6,913 nucleotides of DNA from Holosporaceae bacterium UBA5542 (GTDB taxonomy: Bacteria > Pseudomonadota > Alphaproteobacteria > UBA7879 > UBA5542), in assembly GCA_002426825.1 (NCBI GenBank), contig DINK01000022.1, positions 513 through 7,425 of the forward strand, given 5' to 3'. Below are positions 1 to 5,353 of the stretch, piece by piece. A program made the translations under genes and the position numbers. Position 1 is the stretch's first letter. The number at the start of each line of letters is the position of its first letter. Under the pieces are notes generated by a model. The model was not told the origin of the DNA and searched no databases. It saw nothing but the letters and a program-made list of their open reading frames with translations.

Positions 1-77
1 ACCTCGTGCTGGCTTTTGCCGCAAAACGAGCAATAAAGAGATTTATCACTACCAGATGAATGTGTCTTGTCTGTCAT
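1..77 (-). CDS. clpX: ClpX, ATPase subunit of the ClpXP protease (N-terminal fragment)
   Basis: Only the first 25 codons are inside the window; the gene continues past the left edge. The start is the ATG at 77-75. The peptide begins MTDKTHSSGS and then reads LYCSFCGKSQHEV at residues 14-26, the highly conserved opening of the ClpX zinc-binding domain. Cys16 and Cys19 are the first pair of the four zinc ligands. ClpX is a cytosolic AAA+ hexamer that recognises, unfolds and feeds proteins into the ClpP peptidase; the N-terminal domain binds adaptors and some substrates. An AGGG Shine-Dalgarno (complement of 85-88) lies 7 nt before the ATG. The gene directly upstream on the same strand is ppiD, not the usual clpP. 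The motif makes the identification firm although the AAA+ domain cannot be seen. Confidence 0.95.
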   Translation of the reverse strand, partial: MTDKTHSSGSDKSLYCSFCGKSQHE

Positions 78-133
78 TTCTTAACCCTAAACCTGATTCA
101 GTCCATACAAGTTGCATAAACAACTCATACTTC

Positions 134-161
134 ATTATCATTAATACGTGTCGGTTTCAAG
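134..161 (-). promoter_or_regulatory. Candidate clpX promoter with heat-shock-like -35 box
   Basis: In the 100-bp gap between ppiD and clpX, the minus strand reads CTTGAAA (complement of 155-161), which equals the core of the sigma-32 (RpoH) -35 consensus and also contains a good sigma-70 -35 (TTGAAA, 5 of 6). The hexamer GATAAT (complement of 134-139) follows after 15 bp and matches the sigma-70 -10 at 5 of 6, though the spacing is short. No RpoH-like -10 (CCCCAT type) is visible, so the heat-shock reading rests on the -35 alone. Transcription would begin near 127 and leave a leader of about 50 nt. In an AT-rich genome such matches occur by chance. Confidence 0.35.
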
Positions 162-172
162 AAACGTCTTGA
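157..172 (-). repeat. Small hairpin just after the ppiD stop
   Basis: A perfect 6-bp inverted repeat (TCAAGA, 4-base loop, TCTTGA) begins six bases after the ppiD stop codon (complement of 178-180). Two flanking G-C pairs could extend it across a 2-base bulge. No run of T follows on the minus strand, so it is not a standard intrinsic terminator. It may protect the 3' end of ppiD mRNA or be chance. It overlaps the CTTGAAA box of the candidate clpX promoter. Confidence 0.3.
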
Positions 173-177
173 CCTTG

Positions 178-2007
178 CTATACAAGGCTTTCCAAAGCCT
201 GTTGATTAATCTTAAGATTATAGATTTTTTTCAGGTCTCTTAAAAAGCCAATATAAATTGACTGAGAAATGGCACGACCAACATCTTCACGATACACTTT
301 ATAAAGCCCAATATTCTTTTCAATTTTTATTTTTTGCACATCTGTCGTTTTAATAACGTAAACTTGATTCCCTTCCTTAACAACAAAGGGCACACCCTTT
401 GACTGTGCAAACCCTTGATACAACACACGCAAAGGAACAGTCGTTGTCTTTTTTTGATCAGAAAGAGAAACAGGACCAATCGTCAAAAAAGAAAGCGCAT
501 CAGTGGGAAGAATTTTTTTGCCTTTGGCCATATCTTCGACCGCACGCGATGCCACTTTTTCTGCGGCAGCCATCCTTAAAAAGTCAGAATATTCCTTAAC
601 TACCCTATTTTGCGCCTCTTTAAAACTTAATGTACGTGTAGGCAATATTTTCTCTACATGCACAAGATAAGAGGTGCCATCAGCAAGCTCTGTGATTTGA
701 TTTTCCCCACCTTCGTGCAAGGAAAAAACATCTTTCACAATATCCGATGCCAGTTTTGTATTTTGCCCCTTTTCCGTGAGACCCGAACGATCTATTGTGA
801 ATCGCATTTCTTTTAATTTATAGCTTTTAACAATCTCTGAAAAAGACATACCCTGATTGCTGCCCTCTTCAATCTTTGAAACCGTTTTTGCGATAACTTC
901 CATAGCTTTTTGACGACGCACATCAGATACAAGTGTTGGTCTTACGTCTGAAAAGGACTTTGTCTTTGCTGGCACAATGTGATCCACTTTTACCAACGCA
1001 TATTTCCCCTGAAAATTTTTTACTGACGAAATATCATCCTTTTTCAATGTAAAAACGATAGCCCCAATTTCAGGATCCAAAACATCTTGTGTCATCGCTT
1101 CATGCTTCTCGAAGGAAATACCACTTTTGTTTTTAATATAAGAAGCCCGCGCACTGTCCGCGGCTTTTTTTGTATCAAACACAGCAATAGAAAACGAACG
1201 CGTTTCCGACGACGTCAAAGTTTCTTTGTTGCCATCATAATATTCTCTTAACTCTTTTTCAGACACGGAAACATCCTTGCCGTAAGACTGAGGATCTAAA
1301 ACAACCACACGGGCAGTCCGGTATTCTGGCACTGAAAAACGGGTTACATTCTGTTGATAAAAATCTTTTTGTGCCTCTAAACCAGGATGCACCTTTATTT
1401 TTTGTGCATCAATTTTCACAACATCAAACTTTCTTTTCTGTGTCATAACCTGGAAGAGAGGATATACAAGGGAAGCAGGAACAGTTTGTCCCACACGCAG
1501 GGCCGCCAGCAAATTCATTTGCCCTAAAGCACGTTGCCTGCTTTTGAAAAAGGAAGCCTCTGTTAATTGGTTTGCCGCCAGTACACGCTTAAATTTTTCC
1601 TTATCAAATTGGCCAGCACTATTTTTGAATACAGGATCTGCAAAAATAAGGTTTGCGATCGCTTGCTCACTAACCGTTAGCTTTGTATCCTTCATAAACA
1701 TTTCAATCAAAATTTCATTCACAATGCGCACAAGGGTTTGAGAGACCAATCCAAACCTAAGAGCTTGAGCAAAAGTAATATTTTGACCCTTAAGCTGTGC
1801 ATTGATTCTGTTCATTTCTTGCTGAACCGACCGAACTAAATCCTGCTTCGAAACAGAGAGCTTGCCAATTGTGGCAACATTATTTGCTGCAGACGGTGAT
1901 CTAAAAAATTCAGCCACCCCCCAAAAAACACCGAAACTAAGTACAAGAATGCCAAGGAGTATTTTCATAATCCAAGAATTAGCGTTATCTCTTAAAAACT
2001 TTAACAT
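178..2007 (-). CDS. ppiD: PpiD-like membrane-anchored periplasmic chaperone (SurA_N / parvulin family)
   Basis: The 609-residue product has the PpiD layout and is close to the E. coli length (about 620). The N-terminus (MLKFLRDNANSWIMK) is short and basic, followed by one transmembrane segment at about residues 14-35, so the bulk should be periplasmic with an N-in anchor. Residues about 37-190 form the SurA_N-type chaperone region, including the family signature around 122-153 (ADPVFKNSAGQFDKEKF, then LTEASF). Residues about 265-347 align with a parvulin domain, and a second diverged repeat of this kind follows at about 385-455. PpiD proteins assist folding of secreted and outer-membrane proteins near the Sec translocon. 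Here the first parvulin segment appears shortened: the usual stretch with an LG turn before the 'DPEI..VF.L' helix is missing, so isomerase activity is doubtful. The ATG at 2007-2005 is supported by AAAGG (complement of 2014-2018) 6 nt upstream. The gene is divergent from tpiA and followed by clpX. Confidence 0.88.
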   Translation of the reverse strand: MLKFLRDNANSWIMKILLGILVLSFGVFWGVAEFFRSPSAANNVATIGKLSVSKQDLVRSVQQEMNRINAQLKGQNITFAQALRFGLVSQTLVRIVNEILIEMFMKDTKLTVSEQAIANLIFADPVFKNSAGQFDKEKFKRVLAANQLTEASFFKSRQRALGQMNLLAALRVGQTVPASLVYPLFQVMTQKRKFDVVKIDAQKIKVHPGLEAQKDFYQQNVTRFSVPEYRTARVVVLDPQSYGKDVSVSEKELREYYDGNKETLTSSETRSFSIAVFDTKKAADSARASYIKNKSGISFEKHEAMTQDVLDPEIGAIVFTLKKDDISSVKNFQGKYALVKVDHIVPAKTKSFSDVRPTLVSDVRRQKAMEVIAKTVSKIEEGSNQGMSFSEIVKSYKLKEMRFTIDRSGLTEKGQNTKLASDIVKDVFSLHEGGENQITELADGTSYLVHVEKILPTRTLSFKEAQNRVVKEYSDFLRMAAAEKVASRAVEDMAKGKKILPTDALSFLTIGPVSLSDQKKTTTVPLRVLYQGFAQSKGVPFVVKEGNQVYVIKTTDVQKIKIEKNIGLYKVYREDVGRAISQSIYIGFLRDLKKIYNLKINQQALESLV

Positions 2008-2092
2008 TGACGACCTTTGAAATAGATTTTTGATGCCACATATGGCATAAAACTTAAGAATTGTTAACTACCATACACAAAATTTTTAAGCT
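2008..2092. promoter_or_regulatory. Divergent ppiD / tpiA intergenic region with candidate promoters
   Basis: These 85 bp separate two divergent genes and must hold both start signals unless transcription enters from further away. Toward tpiA, TTGAAA at 2017-2022 and TATGGC at 2041-2046 form a weak sigma-70-like pair with an 18-bp spacer. Toward ppiD, TTAACA (complement of 2062-2067) and CATATG (2039-2044) form another weak pair with a 17-bp spacer. Both -10 candidates fall in the same inverted repeat. The individual boxes are guesses; that the region is regulatory follows from gene orientation. No clear Shine-Dalgarno precedes tpiA, only a TTTTTAAG stretch next to the ATG. Confidence 0.5.
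2033..2048. repeat. Inverted repeat ATGCCA-N4-TGGCAT, possible operator
   Basis: Two perfect 6-bp arms (2033-2038 and 2043-2048) flank a 4-bp centre, giving a dyad midway between the divergent ppiD and tpiA genes. The position over both candidate -10 boxes is what an operator shared by two divergent promoters would look like. I do not recognise it as the site of a named regulator, and a single 12-bp dyad can arise by chance. Confidence 0.35.
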
Positions 2093-2812
2093 ATGGAAAA
2101 ATTTATTGTCGGCAACTGGAAAATGAACTTGGGTGATGATGAAGGCCTTGATCTTTTGAAGAACCTTTCCCAACTAAAAATTAATGATCGTACGACATGT
2201 ATTATTTCTCCCCCTTTCACCATTCTTAAGGCCGCCCAAAAAATTTTAGAAAACAGTTCTATCTTTCTTGGTGCACAAGATTGTTCAACAGAAGAAAAAG
2301 GTGCCTTCACAGGAGAAATAAGTCCCTATATGCTCAAAATGGCTGGATGCACCTCTGTTATCGTTGGACACTCTGAAAGACGAAAACACCACAGAGAAAC
2401 ATCAGACATGGTGCGCAAGAAGGCGGAAAAAGCCAATATGTTTGGGCTTCTTCCTATCATATGTGTTGGTGAAACACTTGCCGAATACGAGGCACAAGAA
2501 ACGCTTTCTGTTCTGAAAAGCCAAGTGGAAGAATCTGTGCCCCACAAAGATATTCCTTTCTTGCTCGCCTACGAACCTGTTTGGTCTATTGGCACAGGAA
2601 AAGTACCTAAAACAGAAGAAATCGAACATGTGTGCGCTTTTATCGCTAATTTGTTTGAAATCATTCCCCCCATTTTATATGGCGGATCCGTATCACCTGA
2701 TAATATTGCTTCAATTCTAAAAATAAACCAAGTAAACGGTGTGCTTGTTGGCGGCGCATCTATCAATTTTGAACAATTCAAAAAAATCATAAACAATGCC
2801 ACACAAGTTTAA
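2093..2812 (+). CDS. tpiA: Triosephosphate isomerase
   Basis: This 239-aa protein covers the whole TIM barrel (family usual about 250 aa). It interconverts dihydroxyacetone phosphate and glyceraldehyde 3-phosphate in glycolysis and gluconeogenesis, in the cytosol, normally as a dimer. The active site is intact: Asn8 and Lys10 in VGNWKMN, the electrophilic His93 in VGHSERR (91-97), and the catalytic base Glu161 in AYEPVWSIGTGK (159-170), with the mobile phosphate-gripping loop after it. Phosphate-binding loops YGGSV (196-200) and VGGAS (219-223) are present, as is the GAFTGEIS stretch (70-77). The ATG at 2093 puts NWKMN at the standard distance from the N-terminus, so the start is secure despite a poor Shine-Dalgarno. 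It is first in a tightly packed plus-strand gene run, and its last 17 bp overlap the next gene in another frame. Its presence means at least part of glycolysis is retained, unlike in Rickettsia. Confidence 0.97.
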   Translation: MEKFIVGNWKMNLGDDEGLDLLKNLSQLKINDRTTCIISPPFTILKAAQKILENSSIFLGAQDCSTEEKGAFTGEISPYMLKMAGCTSVIVGHSERRKHHRETSDMVRKKAEKANMFGLLPIICVGETLAEYEAQETLSVLKSQVEESVPHKDIPFLLAYEPVWSIGTGKVPKTEEIEHVCAFIANLFEIIPPILYGGSVSPDNIASILKINQVNGVLVGGASINFEQFKKIINNATQV

Positions 2813-4772
2813 AGCCATCTTCCTAACAGCCCTATTATTTCTAACGCTCGCTATTTATGGAGTATATAAAATGCACAACACCCCCCTCATTCCGCGCGAA
2901 ACCTTTTTCGGTAACCCTGATAAAACCATGGTTCGTTTAAGCCCAAATGGAAAATATCTAACCTATGTTGCCCCTAAAAATGACGTTTTAAATATTTGGT
3001 TAAAGTCGCTAAGCAATGAAAAAACTGATACATGCATCACACATGATAAAGGCCGGGGCATCACAAATTATGCCTGGGCTTACGACAACGAACATATTCT
3101 TTACGTGCAAGATAAAGACGGCGACGAAAACTGGCGCCTTTTTTCTATCAACATAAAAACAGGCAACATAAAAACACATGTTGACCAAAAAAATGTTCAA
3201 GTTACTTTTATTCACTCTTCAGAAAAGCATCCCAAGAAATTCCTAATCGGAATCAATAACCGTACTCCGAATTACCACGATATTTATATGCTCGACCTTT
3301 CTAAAAATAGCCTGCTTAAGGTCTATGAAAATAACGAATACATTGGATTTATGGCTGATGACGACTTAACGCTTCAACTCGCCATGAAAATGGATCAAGA
3401 AGGCAGAACAAATTGGTACAAGCGTGATGCAAACAAATGGAAGCCTTTTATTTCTTTCAGTCACGAGGACAGCTCGAATACGGGCCCTGTCTTGCTTTCG
3501 AAAGATGGAAAATCTGTCTATATGAAAGACAGTCGCCAATCAAACCTTGCCAAGCTTGTTTTGATGGATCTCGAAACAAAAACAACAAAAGAAATCATTG
3601 CCCCCAAAAAAGCTGAAGCACGTATCATGTTTCACACACAAGAAAAAACACCTGTTTGGTACAGCGAAGACTATCTAAAACCCCACAGAGTTCTTATCGA
3701 TTCCAGATACAAAAAAGATTTTGAAATTTTGGAAAAAATCGAAAAAGGCTTTTCGAGCGTTATTTCATCTGACAATAAAGATACAATTTGGATTGTTGCA
3801 TACGTAACAGATACAGGGCCTGTGAACTACTACGTATATGATCGCACAACACAAACCATGACCCATCTCTTTTCTAATAGAAAGGCGCTAGAGTCTGTTA
3901 CGCTTCAACCGATGCACCCTGTAGAAATTGAAGCGCGCGACGGCCTAAAGCTCGTAAGCTACTTAACACTCCCCGAAGGGTGTGCCATCGACGGGGAAAA
4001 CACTGTCCCAGCCGTCCTTTTAGTTCATGGAGGCCCTGAGGCACGCGATTCGTGGGGATATGATGCCCTCCACCAATGGCTTGCCAACCGCGGATATGCT
4101 GTTTTAAGTGTAAACTATCGAGGCTCATCAGGGTTCGGAAAAAAATTCGTTTCTGCAGGCGATGGTGAATGGGCAGAAAAAATGCATACTGACCTCATCG
4201 ATGCTGTCAATTGGTTAAAAACAAAAAAAATAGCAGACCCTCAAAAAATTGCGATTATGGGAGGCAGTTATGGGGGATATGCAACCCTCGTTGGCCTAAC
4301 AATGACACCCGATGTTTTCGCTTGTGGGGTGAATATCGTGGGGGTTTCCAATCTGATCACACTCTACAAAAGCCTTCCCCCTTACTGGAAGCCTGTCATT
4401 GATATGTTTAAAATAAAACTTGGAGGCGACCCCTACTCGGAAAAAGGGCGCGCTGTTCTGATGAAAAAGTCACCAATCAACTATGTACAGAACATCATAA
4501 AACAATTGTTAATTGGGCATGGTGCCAACGATCCACGCGTAAAACAAGCCGAATCTGATCAAATTGTTGAAGCAATGAAAAAGAATAAAATTCCTGTTAC
4601 GTATGCACTCTATCCAAATGAAGGCCATGGTTTCATGCGCCCTGAAAACCGTCTATCTTTTTACGCACTTGCTGAAAAGTTTCTAAGCGACAACTTAGGT
4701 GGACGCTATCAAGAAATAGCTGAATCAGAGGAAAAAAGTACTCTGCAAATACGTGAAGCTACGAAGAGTTAA
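2796..4772 (+). CDS. S9-family serine peptidase (prolyl oligopeptidase / acylaminoacyl-peptidase type) with N-terminal membrane segment
   Basis: The 658-aa product has the S9 two-part design: an N-terminal beta-propeller (about residues 40-370, with SPNGKYLTYVAP and further blade-like repeats) and a C-terminal alpha/beta-hydrolase domain (about 375-635). The catalytic set is complete: Ser491 in GGSYGG (489-494), Asp579 in GANDPRV, His611 in EGHGF, and the HGGP oxyanion-hole motif at 411-414. Such enzymes cleave short peptides, often after proline, or release blocked N-terminal residues; the exact substrate cannot be read from sequence. Residues about 6-24 are hydrophobic after a basic MPHKFK and end without an obvious signal-peptidase site, suggesting a signal anchor and a periplasmic enzyme. 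The mature start LIPRETFFGNP and the LGGR near the C-terminus are typical of this S9 group. The 2796 ATG overlaps tpiA by 17 bp and has no Shine-Dalgarno; an in-frame ATG at 2871 has one and would remove the membrane segment, so the start is open. bolA follows 17 bp after the stop. Confidence 0.92.
   Translation: MPHKFKAIFLTALLFLTLAIYGVYKMHNTPLIPRETFFGNPDKTMVRLSPNGKYLTYVAPKNDVLNIWLKSLSNEKTDTCITHDKGRGITNYAWAYDNEHILYVQDKDGDENWRLFSINIKTGNIKTHVDQKNVQVTFIHSSEKHPKKFLIGINNRTPNYHDIYMLDLSKNSLLKVYENNEYIGFMADDDLTLQLAMKMDQEGRTNWYKRDANKWKPFISFSHEDSSNTGPVLLSKDGKSVYMKDSRQSNLAKLVLMDLETKTTKEIIAPKKAEARIMFHTQEKTPVWYSEDYLKPHRVLIDSRYKKDFEILEKIEKGFSSVISSDNKDTIWIVAYVTDTGPVNYYVYDRTTQTMTHLFSNRKALESVTLQPMHPVEIEARDGLKLVSYLTLPEGCAIDGENTVPAVLLVHGGPEARDSWGYDALHQWLANRGYAVLSVNYRGSSGFGKKFVSAGDGEWAEKMHTDLIDAVNWLKTKKIADPQKIAIMGGSYGGYATLVGLTMTPDVFACGVNIVGVSNLITLYKSLPPYWKPVIDMFKIKLGGDPYSEKGRAVLMKKSPINYVQNIIKQLLIGHGANDPRVKQAESDQIVEAMKKNKIPVTYALYPNEGHGFMRPENRLSFYALAEKFLSDNLGGRYQEIAESEEKSTLQIREATKS
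2859..2873 (+). promoter_or_regulatory. Internal Shine-Dalgarno and alternative start codon of the S9 peptidase
   Basis: GGAG at 2859-2862 lies 8 nt before an in-frame ATG at 2871 (residue 26 of the long form). It is the best ribosome-binding site near the beginning of this gene; the upstream ATG at 2796 is preceded only by an A-rich stretch. Starting here gives a 633-aa protein beginning MHNTPLIPRE, with no hydrophobic segment. Either this is the only real start, or both are used, or the match is chance and the overlap with tpiA provides coupled initiation at 2796. Confidence 0.45.
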
Positions 4773-4789
4773 TTAAGAAAGAAATATTT

Positions 4790-5020
4790 ATGGACACCAT
4801 CAGTATTAAACAGTTGTTGGATAAAAATTTTCCAGAAAGTCACGTCACTGTAGATGACCCTCATGGAAATGGATATCTCTTTGAAGTCACAGTACACTCA
4901 ACGCTATTCACTGGAAAAACCCGTGTACAGCAACATCAAATGGTGTATAACGTCCTCAAGACGCACATCGACGATGGCGTCCTTCATGCCATCACCGTCA
5001 AAACCAAAGCATGTGAGTAA
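4790..5020 (+). CDS. bolA: BolA-family protein, Fe-S partner of monothiol glutaredoxin
   Basis: This 76-aa protein covers the whole small BolA fold. The family signature is the [14 protein letters not shown] stretch at residues 44-57, with the invariant His49, which in characterised BolA-glutaredoxin complexes is the C-terminal ligand of a shared [2Fe-2S] cluster. The loop of the variable second ligand is DDPHGNGY (22-29); His25 is the natural candidate there, an inference from position. BolA proteins act in the cytosol in iron-sulfur trafficking and iron sensing, and some have been linked to cell shape and stress responses. The short form resembles the alphaproteobacterial/IbaG-like type rather than the longer E. 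coli BolA. The CGFS glutaredoxin gene begins 5 bp after its stop, matching the known physical partnership. The only upstream ribosome-binding candidate is the purine-rich AAGAAAG about 8-10 nt before the ATG. Confidence 0.92.
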   Translation: MDTISIKQLLDKNFPESHVTVDDPHGNGYLFEVTVHSTLFTGKTRVQQHQMVYNVLKTHIDDGVLHAITVKTKACE

Positions 5021-5025
5021 GCACC

Positions 5026-5346
5026 ATGAACCAAAAAAAATATATTGATGATATAAAGAAAGATATTGAATCCAACCACGTTGTCTTATTTATGAAGGGC
5101 ACTGCCGATTTCCCATTATGTGGTTTTTCAAGTGTTGTGGTACAAATTCTTAAGGGCTTGGGCATTCCTTTCAAGGACGTTAATGTGCTTGCTGATCCCA
5201 ATTTGCGTCAAAGCATTAAGGACTATAGTAATTGGCCTACAATTCCACAGCTCTATGTCCACGGCAAATTTATTGGGGGCTGCGATATTGTGAAGGAAAT
5301 GTTTGAATCTGGAGAACTACAATCTCTTTTGAAAGAAGAAGCTTAG
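5026..5346 (+). CDS. grxD: Monothiol glutaredoxin, CGFS type (Grx4/GrxD family)
   Basis: The 106-aa protein is a single glutaredoxin domain of normal length for this family. The active site is CGFS at residues 32-35, preceded by FMKGTADFP (22-30) with the conserved Lys24. The glutathione-binding motifs WPTIPQLYV (70-78, including the cis-proline region) and GGCDI (84-88) are intact. CGFS glutaredoxins have little oxidoreductase activity; they dimerise around a glutathione-ligated [2Fe-2S] cluster and pass it to acceptors, or pair with BolA through Cys32 and the BolA histidine. The gene lies 5 bp after bolA and 7 bp before lysS, so translation is probably coupled to bolA; no strong Shine-Dalgarno is visible in that gap. 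The identification is firm. The symbol follows the E. coli name, and grxD/grx4-like labels vary between genomes. Confidence 0.96.
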   Translation: MNQKKYIDDIKKDIESNHVVLFMKGTADFPLCGFSSVVVQILKGLGIPFKDVNVLADPNLRQSIKDYSNWPTIPQLYVHGKFIGGCDIVKEMFESGELQSLLKEEA

Positions 5347-5353
5347 AAAAAAA

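Noticed and set aside
78..177. Small RNA or CIRCE element in the ppiD-clpX gap
   Set aside because: No CIRCE dyad (TTAGCACTC with its partner) and no terminator-like hairpin with a T run on either strand; only a short hairpin and a promoter candidate can be supported.
399..599. 66-codon plus-strand open frame inside ppiD
   Set aside because: It is antisense to a well-supported coding sequence, has low-complexity composition and matches no family I recognise.
4211..4402. 63-codon plus-strand frame within the S9 peptidase
   Set aside because: It overlaps the catalytic serine region (GGSYGG) in another frame and is a shadow of that gene.
4854..5048. 64-codon plus-strand frame overlapping bolA and the start of grxD
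   Set aside because: It is out of frame with BolA, whose family signature is intact in the other frame; no sign of a programmed frameshift.
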